A DNA stretch of 64,000 nt from Acanthopleura granulata (GCA_016165875.1 JABBOT010000082.1:4143168-4207167); one strand, 5' to 3'. Shown: positions 45,339 to 57,906, counted from the stretch's first letter. Translations and numbers: made by a program. The notes: a model not told the origin generated them from the letters alone.

Positions 45339-46827
45339 CTAAACAATCGTTTGTAACAAGGAAGGGATTGAACAAAAAAAAAGGAAAAAAAATAACGCAG
45401 AGACAGGAAGCAGTCTTTAAGACAGCGTATAATATTTTTATGTTTGTTTATCACGTAGGAAGAACCAGTGTCTTGATTAGCAGTCTAATGATGCAAGGAG
45501 GCCATCTGGGCCGGGTTTTTTTGTGGCAGAAATCATATTGTCATTGCGAAGCCTTTGGTCTACACAGACACAGGCCAACACCCGTTCTTACGTGCTTCCG
45601 TAGACTGGGACAGGAAAAAGAAACATCTGCAGTTGTAGGGGTAAAAAACTGCACATCAGGAGCATGGCAAAAAGCATAAAATAAAGGCATTTGGCACTTT
45701 GTTGTCCATTTCGGAGTTTCCATCTTTCATACCCTGATGCAGATGTTGCCAAGTAAATGCGAACAAGGAAAAATAAAACCCCTCATTTCAACATGAACAC
45801 ATCTCATTTCCTTACACATACGAGAAATATAAGTTTAAAGTGGGAAGTTATGAAAACGTTTTACAGGGAACAAGAGCTCCACAGTAGGCCTATTCCTGAT
45901 CAGACTATTCAGTTACAATTTTTTTTCTTTACCTGTAAACAATGAACCTCATCATTAGCAGTACGGATTGGACTGATTTGATTGTTGCTCAATGCCATTA
46001 TAACTCGGGAAAATTCCATTACACCTAGGGGTCAGTTTTGTAGATGGAAATATTCAGTAGTTCCTTTGTCCCTAAATTAGTGAGTTCTTGGCAAACTCTC
46101 CCATAACTGAGAAATAGTTATATCTGTAGAAAGCAAGTGGTCTGTTGCAAACTTCATGGAAACCAACACAAATAAGTACTGTCAACTGTTTCATGATCCC
46201 AGGATTAAAAACAGCCGGAGGAATGTAGAAAAATTTGCTGCCAAGGAACTGGACTGAACGCATGCTTTGTGTGACCTGCATGATTGATTTAATGCAAGCA
46301 CCTCATCCATGGTTTCATCCGAACAAGAAACCGGGTGTAATTTTACACACAAACATGAGCCCATCGTAAGCACAAAGCATCAATCAAATGAACAAGGACA
46401 TATAAACTGCATCTCCGAACTGAGTGCATTTTTTTCACCTATGTCATTCCAACTACATTACTCTAGAATCTTGTTTTCATTAACTCACCACCAGCTTTCC
46501 ATGGTAAAACTCCTATTTTAGCATCAGGCTTACTCATTCATTTCAAAACAGGAAATGTTCTAAAAAGAACTGCCACAGCCGAAGGAAACGTTTACCTGTG
46601 GCCAGGAAATATCTAGATCGCCCGTATTATCTGAGACATTACCTCTAAAGGCTCGAACTTAAAAAAAAAATAAATCCTGAGGAAAAAAACAGTTTTAAGC
46701 TTCCATGCATTTATAACACTTTGGCTTAAAGAGTAAACATATACTCTACATCCTTACACAAGGAGGAGATAAGCCAACAAGAAAAGCTTCCAGTGGGAAG
46801 GGGGAAAAAAAGGCATAAAAATCTTAC
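45339..46827. other. Unique non-coding DNA, no gene seen
   Basis: The plus-strand frame at 45137-45679 (180 codons) is the longest outside satellites. It shows no domain, has a lysine-rich low-complexity stretch from an A-run, and overlaps an open frame on the other strand. Nothing else recognised. Confidence 0.45.
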
Positions 46828-46887
46828 CGGAATAACTGTCTTTCCTGGAGTCCAATGTGCGACTTTTGAAAAAGCTTTCTGTGGAAA
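46828..46887 (-). CDS. Candidate small exon, 60 nt
   Basis: On the minus strand TCTTTTGTTCCTTTACTTGCAG, a strong acceptor, precedes the segment and TTATTCCG|GTAAGATTT, a strong donor, follows. All three frames are open, so the phase is not fixed. Phase 1-1 reads STESFFKSRTLDSRKDSYS, a Ser- and Lys/Arg-rich peptide of the sort found in cytoplasmic linkers. Phase 0 reads FPQKAFSKVAHWTPGKTVIP. At 60 nt it would keep frame if skipped. I do not recognise either peptide. The splice signals are among the best pairs in the window. Confidence 0.38.
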
Positions 46888-47029
46888 CTGCAAGTAAAGG
46901 AACAAAAGACGCCACATGAGTACATTTCACAGAGCATCACCAAAAGGCTTTGAGTGCACTTGCTGGAAAGATGAACGCTGCAACATATATATGATTAGCA
47001 GTAATTTGTTCTCCTCCCAAATTACAATT
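46888..47029. other. Unique non-coding DNA
   Basis: Nothing recognised. Confidence 0.5.
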
Positions 47030-47121
47030 TTCCTCAGGCTCTGCCCAGTTTCCTCCCACCATAACGGTGACTGCTGTCATATGGCATAAAACTCCATTCA
47101 AATAAAAAAAAATAAATAAAG
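47030..47121 (+). mobile_element. SINE 3' fragment, decayed
   Basis: CCTCAGGCTCTGCCCAGTTTC, CTCCCACCATAACGGTGACT, ATATGGCATAAAACTCCATTC, then AAATAAAAAAAAATAAATAAA. This matches the body and tail of the SINE at 20081 in plus orientation, with many substitutions and no tRNA head. Confidence 0.75.
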
Positions 47122-48293
47122 AACATAGTGAGACTTCAACTAAAATGCTAAGTTACACATACATATAATAACAGACTTCTCAGTTCGTTAAGGTATTAGT
47201 CTTACCAAAGCCTATCTGCCATTGACCACTGAGGCTACAGCCTTAAATTCTGCTGGATCAAGCAATGAAGAAACATTCAACCACAGCATGTCCCACACCA
47301 CTGCACTTCTGAGTGACAGTTTACATCATGATAAGTAGGGTCACAGTTCATATGTTAAGAAGGCTGGGAATGTAACGTTTCTCTACTATCCCCGCCCTGA
47401 CACTGGATGAGTTAGCAAACTTCTCTCCATTCACACAAAACCTCACTCTGATATCTATTACACACCTCAAACACTGAACCTTTCCTACACCTTATTATCT
47501 TTCACATAAATTTCATGAAAGTCAGAGACACCTTGAGAGTTGTTTTCTCTCTCTTTTTCCATAATACTGCTGATGGGCGATATTGCTTCAAATATCTCTA
47601 CACAACAGTGTCTTCACAAGGCTAAGAGTTCAGGTTGGAATTGGTGATTTCAATCTGCATTGAGTAATGTGTGAGTGGGGCTGAGACAGACTAACGTTTT
47701 CCAGCTATGTCCTGGAATCAGACATTCCACAAGCAACGACATATGTACTGAGGGAGTAGAGTAGAGCACTGCAGAGCCCAGGTTGTAAAACTTCAATGGG
47801 AGTCCTGGGACTGTTGATACATTAGCCCAGCAATGGGACAAGACAAGTCACTAGTAAGTAAACATCTGCAGGTCTAGGGCAAAGAGGTCAAACATTTCAG
47901 CGAGTCGAAGGTCAAGGAACAGATGGCGCCAACATAAAGATTCCTCAGGTTTAATTCTTAGTGTGTTTAAAAAATGATACTGAATGTACTTACATCACAT
48001 GGTACATGTTTAAGACGAACATACATGTAACATCCTATAGAGTCTAAAAAAAAAAAAGATGAACACACTGCACGTTGTCAACAGCATTCCAGGGGACTTC
48101 ACATATACACGTACCATACTGAAGAAAATCACACAGCAATTCATATCAGCATGGTCAATGTCCTTCTACTTGATAACAAAATATTCCTACTGTTCTATAA
48201 TTTATACTTTGTTGTTCATTTCGCTTTCTTTTTTTTTTAGTGGTATCAACCTGTCTGACACTGATTTATGCAAGTTAATTTCATAATATCCAG
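47122..48293. other. Unique non-coding DNA, no gene seen
   Basis: A minus-strand AG...GTAAGAC pair near 47209-47260 encloses sequence with stops in all frames. Short A and T runs are present. Confidence 0.5.
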
Positions 48294-48568
48294 TTATATG
48301 TACAAGAACCTGGAGTTCAAAAAATCAGGATCTCTTTTCCAAGGCAGTGACGAACGTCGTGCTTACATAACAATTCTACAGGAGTTCACATGCACAGAAC
48401 ACACCAAATCCTACACACAAATGACAAACAGAACCATAGCAAACATCCACTCATATCTGCTCACAACTCCTCACCAAAAAAACTTCTTTGCAGCCCAACT
48501 AAGGAATCCACAAGAGTTCTTTTTCACAGGGGTTAATTGTGTTGCCTTATTCACAGTCGGGTCATCAG
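48294..48568 (+). CDS. Weak candidate exon, 275 nt, plus strand
   Basis: TTTCATAATATCCAG precedes and GGTCATCAG|GTAAAACG follows. The enclosed 275 bases are open in phase 2 to 1. The reading contains LEFKKSGSLFQGSDERRAY and ends near FTVGSSG, with ordinary amino-acid composition, but no domain is recognised. An open stretch of about 91 codons is expected a few times by chance in 64 kb. The donor lacks the usual G at +5. Confidence 0.2.
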
Positions 48569-49465
48569 GTAAAACGTGATGCTCTAGGAAGAGCTTGGCA
48601 GAGCAAAGCTACTCTCATATTGACAATGACAACGTACACCCCGACCGTCCTCTAATATTGACACAAAAGAACTCTTCACAATTGGCCAATTTATGATTCA
48701 TCTTATCTGGCTAATAAATACGTCCTATTAGGCCAATCTTTTGGAGTCATTTACTTTTCCTAGCTACATGTACGCTTGGGTTGGCTTTTTTGGCTTTTTC
48801 CTTCATTTTTCTCTCAAATGGAAATAATAAGTTAGTCATCAGTAATGGTTACTCAGAGAATTTGCCCACCCAGTTTGTTCTGGACATGTGGGCCTCATAT
48901 AACGGCTACAACAGCGTGAAATAAATCATTGGACACAAAATGGATATTGCCAGTTGTCCCTGACCCTAGTCTGTCATTTCTCTCTCTCTCTCTCTTTCTT
49001 TATCTCTCTCTCTCTCTCTCTTTTTTAACCTCCACCCCTCTTGCCCAATGGGCATTACTGTAATTCAGGGCTGTATCGGAATCCATGTTCATTTCACTCT
49101 AAGACTTAATTCAAACAAACTTTTAGTCACTTTGCACATTTCGGTAAAGAGCCCATGTTTCAAATCACATCCATTAATTCTCCTCCAAACTGACTGGTCA
49201 TTTCCGCAATAGTCCACCACCATTTGGGAATTGCACTGGTGGTTACAACAACAACAGCCTCGCCATCTATTTACCAGAGTTGCAGACAATCACAAGCCTG
49301 GAAGGGCTGGAGGGGGGAAAAAACATGCGTAATAGCTTCGGGCAGTTAAACCATCTCTTAGTAGAGTGCACTGATCATTAATTTCTCTCTACATTGGCAT
49401 GGCTGATGAGGACTGAATGAAGTTAACCAGTGTAAATTCTACTGCATGTCTTCTTCCATTTCCAG
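48569..49465. repeat. Unique DNA containing a (TC)n microsatellite
   Basis: The only repeat is a CT-rich tract at about 48978-49026, with two runs of TCTCTC broken by TTTCTTTA. The remainder shows nothing recognised. Confidence 0.7.
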
Positions 49466-49552
49466 AAGAGGAGCTCTCTCTCCAGAGAGACATCGTTGGC
49501 AAGTCATTTGCGCCTCTCCGATGGCGAAGATTTCCAATTTTCCACGAAGACG
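49466..49552 (+). CDS. Candidate exon, 87 nt, plus strand
   Basis: The acceptor GTCTTCTTCCATTTCCAG and donor GAAGACG|GTAAGGAAA are both strong. The 87 bases are open in all three frames, so phase is undetermined. Phase 0 reads KRSSLSRETSLASHLRLSDG and continues EDFQFSTKT, a Ser-rich basic peptide with a kinase-site-like start. Phase 1-1 reads EELSLQRDIVGKSFAPLRWR and so on. It is a multiple of three and GC-richer than its flanks, with several CG steps. It could be a cassette exon; no protein recognised. The neighbouring minus-strand candidates would belong to a different gene. Confidence 0.38.
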
Positions 49553-52500
49553 GTAAGGAAATTAGACAAATGGTTCTTTCGAGGTTCCTTGGGCAGGAGG
49601 AATGTCCCCATTTTTATTGCTCTCTGAAGACCCCTTAAAAGCCCCTGAAGCCCGTGAGTCATGATGGAGTATAATAAATGGTGCCCACCAAGGGGCAGTT
49701 ACCTGTGAGAGGACAACTGCACATATTATTACCAACACCTGGATTTATATACATGTATGCAGATACAATGGTGAATAAGTGCATGCACACGCAATATTGG
49801 CAAACAGGAACACCACTGCTTCCTGCAAACTTTTGTTCACTGGCTGTGCCATCAGCACAGTCAAGCACAAGAATAATCAGTCATCAACTGCAAATTCAAA
49901 ACATAGTTAGCGAATAGCAACAAATGTTTCACAGTATCAGATACATAAAATCATCTTCAAAGACACAGCTTTTTGGTAACTGCAAAGCTTTATGTCCTAA
50001 ATTCAGATAAATGTTCCTTAAGCAGCCAAACACTGCCCCAGGTGCAGGAAATTTACCTTCTGAAATCAGAGATCACAGTAGGTTATCAAAAGTTATAATT
50101 CAGGGTTTTTGTAAAGAAGGCTTCTCTCCTCCCCCACCCCCCACCCCTCACTTTCGACGAAAAAAAAAAGAAAAAAAACACTGGTGTGGTGGATTGCGTA
50201 TGGAGAACCAATGAGATCAAAACACTCTTCTTTCCTCTGGAAGACCCCAGGTGCCATCTCAGCATTACATAAAATTTAAGTCAAAGCAATAGTAATGTAT
50301 CTAGACATGCCACCAAGTATGTAGATTCATACTGGTGAAAATATTCATAGTTAACACTGATATCAGACAGAACTGCAGCTGGAAATATTCAACTGAAATT
50401 AGAGAGAAAGAAAAAAATGTGTTGTCTCAACAAATGCATCACATTTTAATACATCACAGCTATGATACATCTTGACTTTATACAAGTATATAAGCCTCAA
50501 TGAAATAAGTGAAAAGATGTACTCTGGACAAGAGAGTGTCATCAGACAGTGAACCCAGCAAGTGCAAACTGTATAAATGTGAAAAGATTATAAAGAGAAG
50601 ATTAAAGATACATTTTAAACCCCTGGAATTTGGCACTGGATATCAACATATTTCAACAGAATTCCCATAATTCCAAGGATACATCAAATGAGATGAATTG
50701 GCGAGTATACAGCACTTAAAAGCTAAAAATCTGCTTTGCTGTATCTTAGTAACAGATGGCAGAGGCCATTAAAAATGCACAGGTAAAGCATGCAGTGTAC
50801 TTAGTACATGAGGCTTTTCTATTCAGATAATGAGTAAATAGGAACATTTTTGCAGAAATGCATCTCTCAGGTATTACATAAGCTACCAATAAATAAAAAC
50901 CTTATTTACTTATTATTTGACTAGAAAAACCACAGCAATTTATTTAGGTCTCTTTTGTGCTAATTACACCACATGTCCATGCTATCCATACCAGCCACAA
51001 TGAGTCAAATTTTAAAGCTGCGATGTAAAAATCATTTCCTTAATCACTTGTATATATATATATGCATATAAATACAAATGAACAGATCAAGTGCAAGTAC
51101 GTCTATATCAACATACTAGTTACGCTAATCCAAAACAGATTTCTCAATTGCCCGAGAGTCCTGTCAACAGACTTAACAGAGCCACAAAAGAGTGTCTTGG
51201 ACATCCACATTATGTGTCAGTACACTAGGCTTAATCATGCCATGTTTCCAACTGCAAAGCAAACATGGTAAATGCCACAACCCTCATGAGAAATTCATAC
51301 AAATTAAGCTCCTCTATACCTGACCTCAAAAGAAGTCTGCTTAAAAAAGTAAGTCCCAAACAAATCGAGAACATTGTCCTAATTGTGACATGTGGCTAAG
51401 AGACACAAGCTGAGCAACGTGGATGTTTGGTTCAATCCACGGCTATGCACGTCAGCACACATGCCACAAGGACACGCCACATGCGGATGGAGGAAAAAGG
51501 CCGCCCAACCATCTTCAAAGATTGTACGATCAAGGAACCAGGCTTCAAACACATATATGTACACCTGCAGAAGGATTAGCTGTTCTAATAAAGCTTAAAC
51601 TTCCAGATAATGTTTTTATCGTACGCATTAGCGAATCTGCTCGCCTCTAAAGCCTAAACAACTATTATGAAGAAAAAAAATGTATACGCACTAGGGCACA
51701 AGACTGACTTATCCATCACATGCTTAAAATATGTCATTAAAGTAACATTATTTGCATCAACTTTATCTGGTAGGCTAAAACTGTGATGAAACAAATTCCT
51801 AACGATCAAAAACACAATGCAAAAAGAGAAATCAAAAGTGAAAGCAATCGGCTTCAAGATTAAGGCAATGCAAAAGCCCATTAAATCAAGGAACCAAACA
51901 ACGATGAATGTGTAGCTGAACACCATACACATGTTTGCATATCTCAAACATACTAACATTTTTGACACTACTTTTTTCAAGAATGAGAATATTCAACTGT
52001 AGCCAATTAGCCTATACTAATTATGCTCTTGTCACTCAAATGCAGAAAGAATTAAGTGCCAAACGTGACCAAAATATGATTTGCATGTTTGTTCGTTTTG
52101 TTTGTTTTTTTTTGAAATTATTCAAAATTAATTCAAACTGTCAATTACTCCCAAATGTCTTACCCTCAATCTTGATGAACTTCATTATCAGGTGGTGCGA
52201 ATATATCCACAGACAACAACACACCTGACACAGGTGAAAAAGCTCGTTATAACAGCTGCCTACCTGGCCGTTGTCCTCAGGTGAGACACAATGAACTTGT
52301 GTCTCTCAAATCAAACTCTACATTCAACTTTCCACAGCTAATTTACATTGGCTGGTTTGAGCCAACAATGGGGGGGCTGTCTCTATACGGGTGATCACTG
52401 CAAATAGAACAGCCTCATTCCTAAAGCCAACAACTCCTCCGTTCACCGTGTACCCTTTTCGCAAACTGATCTTCGCGTCTTCGACAAACACCGGGCACTT

Positions 52501-55500
52501 CTTGCACTTCCTTACTTTGACTCACACCAGTTTCTTCACAACACACACTTTTTTTTTTTCTCTTCCATTTTTTGGCTTTTTTTTTTTCTTTCTTATTTCA
52601 CAAAACAATTCTGGTTAACAAAATATAATGCATGGTTTCGTATCTGCAGGTTGCACAGGCTTATACCTTGCAGACCAGTGTTGATACAACACACTGTATC
52701 GAGCGAGACTCGGACATGAATATCTACATGGCGCGCTTTGTATTTCGCTAAAGTCAGCCATTTTTACAACAATATACTTGTCTCCTGTCCGAAGGAAAAT
52801 TGTCGACTTTGAAAAGCAGGAAATAAACAAATCCTTTGATTTTATAGGTTAACACATACACCTCTGTTTTGATTCTAGGTGTCAGTATGTTACATAACTC
52901 TCTGGTTTTAACAATGCTGGATTAGGCTATATATCCCATAATACTACATGTACATACAAAAAGGCTGACTAGCTCAACAACAAACATGGATCATTTCCTG
53001 TTGGTGTTCAAGACGCATGGATTTCTCTGGACGTTTTGAAGGCTTGAAAGCTATCGCTATGACCTCAAATGGTGCATTATAATACAAAAAAAATATACTC
53101 AAAGAAACTAAAATACATCCTTCATTCTTTATATCTAAAGGAATATGTTGAGGTCCTCGAATTTGCAGAGTGCTATCTTACTTCCACACCTAGCACACTC
53201 CTGAAACAATAACACATATCTATATACCTCACGAAATCGAGTCTCAGGAATTCATGACTTAGTGTGCAAATCACTCTCTTCGACTTGGTGTGCAAATCAC
53301 ACTCTTCGGCTTTTGCAACGGGTGTGATAATCACATAGCTGCACAAAGACGACAACCCATATAATTAGACTATGTGGCAAAAACACCGTTCACACAATCG
53401 TATGCAAATGGTGAAACATCATTAACGGCAACAAGATTTTCAGAGCACACCAGAAAGACTGAAATTAATCACTGGCACTACTGCGTCTACTTAGTATAAT
53501 TCCTACACTTACAACACTTACATGTAAGTGCCATTCTTTACACAAGTTCATAAATCACAAGAAGTTACATTACATGCTTACATGTAAAACACTATCATTA
53601 ACTTCTCAGAAGATTCATTAAGTCCTTCTTGCTCTGAAGAATTCAACTATTACTGTTGTAGTCATTCACATAATCAGTTTACTGATCAGTGAAAGACAAT
53701 CTATAAGCCTTTAGAAGTATCATTAGGTTCTTCCTACCCTGGAGAAATCATCTGTATGTGCTATCTCCCACTTGAAGTTTCACGATTCGAAAAAAGGTAA
53801 TTGTAATGCTAATTCATAAGCCCTAACAAGATTCACTATGTCCTTATCTTTTACTTCTCAGTAGATAAGTACAGTACGTATGCAACTCCTCACTACAGTT
53901 GACAAGTCCAGGAAAGGTCCATCACACTTGCTGGTAAGTCTCCAGAACATTTATCAAGTTTTCCTGGCAACAAGAATTCAGCTGTTGGTGTAAATACTCC
54001 ATATACAGTTCACAAATTAGAAGAAATAATTTTAATGCTAACTGAAGATCTTGGATGTGTCCTCCTTGCCCTTTGGAAGTTACGTCTATCTTGTAATGTA
54101 GTAGATACAATCACACATTTCACATATCAGAGACACAATCCGTGATGCTAAACTCAAATTTCCTTTCTCTGGCCACAGTACAATAGTTTTCTTACATGAT
54201 GCAAAACAATGGTAATCCCATAGGAGAACAGTTCAGCACGCCCCATGTAAGGTTACATGAGTGAAGTAAACAGAGCATGTTCCAGAGGGTTTTGTCACAA
54301 TATTGCCACACAGACAGATCTGTTTGTATCACTTGGTGGGGGGGGAGACAAGGAGATAAGAGGACAGGAGACAAGGAGCAGAGTACGGGGGTGGGGATCG
54401 GAAATGAGGCAGGAGAAGTAATATGTTAAACACCACAGACATGTATAAGGTGCTCGGGGCAAAGGTGCTTCAGTTCAGTAATTTTCTATGTCCGAGGAGC
54501 AGCTAAAGCAAAATTTCAGAATACCATACTTTTGAATTTTCCGACTCAAATTTGTGAAATTGCATAAAAATTTCTTTTCTTTGCATCCTATGAGTTGTGC
54601 AGTGATGTTAAAACCTAACCATTGCCATAAGAAGTCGTCAATCACTTCATTAAGACTGTAAATAAAGCTGGAAAATTTTAGCTCGTCAAAAGTCCTTTTA
54701 CCTTGAAAGATCCAAACATCTGACAAGTGCTATATGTCCAGCAAGGCGACAAACACTGTGACCCTCTACCTTAGAAATGCTTTTAAACTGGGCAGTATAA
54801 ATGGCAGTCACTTTCTTACAGGACTGATATTTCATAGTTGGGTTTACAAATATACACAATTTACAAAACAACTAATAAAATAAGAGACAAAAAAATCACA
54901 GTTCATGAAGTGATGTGTCTCATACATGAACATGACTATGTTCAAGTAACATCCAGTGTATGTGTCTCCATCAGTGAAAGCCACTGCACGTGTGTGCAAG
55001 GGTTGACTCTCTCCAAGGAATCACTGCAGTGCACTTGGCTAGAATGTTCTCTTAAAACTTCTTCGATGGTGTTCTGTGATTATGAACACTTCTAGAATTT
55101 TGCTACATTTTGGAGGCATTTCTGAATATTATACACACAAATAGAAACTGCACAAGTCCATCCTGGCTATCACATTTTAAACACATATTTTCAAAGTCAT
55201 GTCCCATGTTAACCTACCCAGCCACACTACTATTCCTTTCTCACAGCCAATGTTAAGTTGTTCTTACAAATGCTGGATTACATATAGGCACAAAGGTTAA
55301 AATAAAATCAAAGTCAAATATCACGTACCGTGTACTGGTAAATGCAAGCAGTAACAAAAATCAGTAAGATCTGATAACAGGTGCTAAAATGTCAAACTAT
55401 AATCTCAGAGCTGATCAATTTTCAGGCAAAATTTAACAAGTCAGCTGACAGGTAAAAGTTAACGGGTGTGATCTAACATCCCTGATGCTGCGGCGGAGCC

Positions 55501-55914
55501 CTAACGTCAACACTGATAATGTAACGCAACAATGACATCATTACGGCATTGCCGGTATGTCCGCCTCAATACACTGTACACGGCTTAAATATGCAAAATC
55601 GATGGTTGAACTTGAACTTGTTTGTTTTCACCATTATGTGAGTTTGCGGTGAAATGTCAATAATATTCAGGGTAAATTTACAGAGGGGATAAAAACTGAG
55701 GGGAGCACTAGACTCGTATTTCTCTGATGTGAAGACAAAAAAAAAATCCTTTATACTTCAGGCAAGTGTAATTTTCTTTTTTTGGGGACTTTCCTTTCGT
55801 TCCAAACAGACTCGAGTTGAGCACGAATTATCTAACTATCGCTGAACAAAAAGGGGTTGTAGATTGTACTGAGAGTGTTTGAGATCATTATCTAAACAGT
55901 GTCGTAATACTCAC
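49553..55914. other. Non-coding DNA with minor repeats
   Basis: Includes poly-C/A patches at 50129-50180, TA runs near 51053-51064, T-runs near 52549-52588 and a G-run with purine-rich DNA at 54335-54410. Four CAGGTR sites lie at 52222-52283. The stretch 53500-54110 has loosely repeated phrases (TCATTAAGTCCTTC, TCATTAGGTTCTTC, TCACTATGTCCTTA) about 120 bases apart, possibly an old tandem repeat. The stretch 55480-55620 is CpG-richer. No credible gene seen. Confidence 0.4.
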
Positions 55915-56009
55915 CGAAGCTGTACTTCTTCCAACGGAAAAACATCGTGTCTTTGTCAAGGATTAAATCACCTTTCAACAGAGGTCGACTGGTTTGAAAG
56001 TCATCAGCA
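55915..56009 (-). CDS. Candidate exon or first coding exon, minus strand
   Basis: The minus strand ends at AGCTTCG|GTGAGTATT, a strong donor. The preceding sequence is open back to about 56020 and includes FQTSRPLLKGDLILDKDTMF then FRWKKYSFG, with ordinary composition. The acceptor at 56010 (TAATTTTGAG) is poor. The segment could instead be a first exon with its ATG at 55945-55943, giving MFFRWKKYSFG. It ends in phase 1, compatible with the 60-nt candidate at 46828. No family recognised. Confidence 0.28.
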
Positions 56010-56342
56010 CTCAAAATTACTCAATTTGTCATGGTTTCACAAGAAAGAAACATCTTCTCACAGCAACTTTTGGAAGCTGATTCACCACAGGTCTTCTCAC
56101 ACAGAATTAGAAACGGGACATTAAACAGTGTTGCATAAATCCACATGGAACCAAACAATCATTTCCACAATCACTTCCAGACTGAAGTCCACAAGCCAAA
56201 ACCAGTGCAAGGCACCATGACAACTGACGGCAAGAAATGTTCCATCCAAAGGTTCTTGACCAGACACACAACTACACTTCTTGCTCCCCTATTCACCACG
56301 AGTTCACCAACAGAGCCCTGGAATCCAACTGTCTACCTTCAG
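56010..56342. other. Non-coding DNA between candidate exons
   Basis: An open plus-strand frame (56145-56357, 70 codons) runs through without splice support. Nothing else recognised. Confidence 0.45.
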
Positions 56343-56392
56343 ATGAGAAGAGGTTGAAAAAGCTTTGGGGTAAAACCGTTGAAGTATCCAGG
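56343..56392 (+). CDS. Weak candidate exon, 50 nt, plus strand
   Basis: ACTGTCTACCTTCAG precedes and GTATCCAGG|GTAAGTCC follows. One frame is open, reading EKRLKKLWGKTVEVSR (phase 1 to 0); the others have stops. Both splice signals are good, but 50 nt is little evidence. Confidence 0.22.
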
Positions 56393-57520
56393 GTAAGTCC
56401 CAAGTCTGAAGCCTAAAGACTCCAGAGTCTTAACGCAGAGAAAGAGGGAAGCTTAGGCCAGCAGAAAGACCTGATCACATGAGGACATAGTAATTACTTA
56501 ACACTTTTCCCTCCAGACACAGGCTTCACGTCAAGCACAACCTGACAGGCCAATGACTTCAGCTCTCCGGTGAACTGGTAGGCTTCAATGTTTCTTAGGC
56601 AAAAAGAACCCTCTGTCCCCTGTCTCGTCATCTCTGTTGTTGTTGTTGTGGATCATTTCATTTCCGATGTCGCTTCAGTACTAAAATCAGTTTACACAGT
56701 TCTACAGACCCTTATAAAATCCGAAGTTCTTTATAGGCATACACAAAATGTAGCACCAGCTCCAAGCACAAAACCAAACCCTGACACTCTAGACAGCTCC
56801 GAACTTATCTTCTAACATAAAACCACATAAATCTCATCTTTAACCAATCAGCTAAAGCCATCACTATCTTACTAGCTAGATAGGAGTACCATGACATCAG
56901 AATGTACATGTAGCTTGGTACTTTTCTTATAGTCTCCGAGGGGAGACACTGCACCACACACCTTCCTCTCACTGGGTCTACATCTCCTTATGTTACCTAG
57001 AGACTTGTACAAGAGGTTTTCCAGCACACTGCTAACCCAATACTCCCAGCATGTGGGCTCTGATAGTCAGGGAGAGAGGGGGAGGGCTATAGCCTTAGTC
57101 TGCTGAAGCCTTTACTAAAAGGGCTATTTCCAACAGTATCACTGGCTGATTACATCTCCATCTCTTAGATTGCTCTATTAACATCCTTGGGGCTCCTCTA
57201 GGGATTTAAGTGGTGGGAGAGACAGGGGCTACTGGTGGGGAGGAGAGGGCATGAAATATGACCTTAATGTATCACTTGATGTGACACCAGAGGATATACT
57301 GTGCCTGGGGTTACCACTGGGGAAAATGGGGTGGCTACTCACAAGGGACCTTTCCACAAGCTGTTGTGAATCCATACAGAAAGGATGAATCTGGTGTAAT
57401 TTTGTCAGCTCTTAAAAATAATTAAGCCTGATGATACTATCTTCTCACTCTGCACCATGATGATTTCAAGCATTAAGCTTTTTTTGTTAGAATTAATTTT
57501 TTTTTTAACTTTTCCACGTT
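56393..57520. other. Unique non-coding DNA, partly GC-richer
   Basis: The stretch 56930-57370 is GC-richer and free of simple repeats, possibly a conserved block. No exon recognised, apart from a minus-strand AG...GTGAGT pair enclosing 18 nt near 57337-57355. Confidence 0.45.
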
Positions 57521-57906
57521 CTTGAAATAACTTTATTGCTGTTGTACAGGAAGAGAGCTTTCGTAATTCCCAAAACGATGAACCATGTCTAGAGCAGCCA
57601 GACAAATCAGAAAAATGTAGATCGCCATATAAACACAGAGCTACATTTCCATCAAGTCAGGCTGACCTTTAAAGTATCAGAAGTCTTTGGAATCGACTTT
57701 TCTTTGTAACTGGCTAGGTTCAACTTGAAATACTTTTATTGCTGTTCTAATGGAAGACAGCTTAAACATGTTGAAAATTCAAAAGAAGGTCAATCTGCTT
57801 TTTAAACCCATACACATCTGAAAGCTCTAGTACTTATATTTATGAACATAAACAAACAGTTGCATTTACATCAGGTCAAGCCAACCTTTCCCTGCAGTAC
57901 CAGAAG
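57521..57906. repeat. Diverged direct duplication, period about 203 bp
   Basis: CTTGAAATAACTTTATTGCT (57521) recurs as CTTGAAATACTTTTATTGCT (57724). AACACAGAGCTACATTTCCA followed by TCAAGTCAGGCTGACC recurs as AACAAACAGTTGCATTTACA followed by TCAGGTCAAGCCAACC. Both copies end in GTATCAGAAG / GTACCAGAAG. The second copy carries about 20 extra bases. No coding content; an old segmental tandem duplication or two copies of an unknown repeat. Confidence 0.75.

Noticed and set aside
45137..45679. 180-codon plus-strand frame
   Set aside because: No domain, Lys-rich low complexity from an A-run, and overlap with an open minus-strand frame. One such frame by chance is expected in 64 kb.
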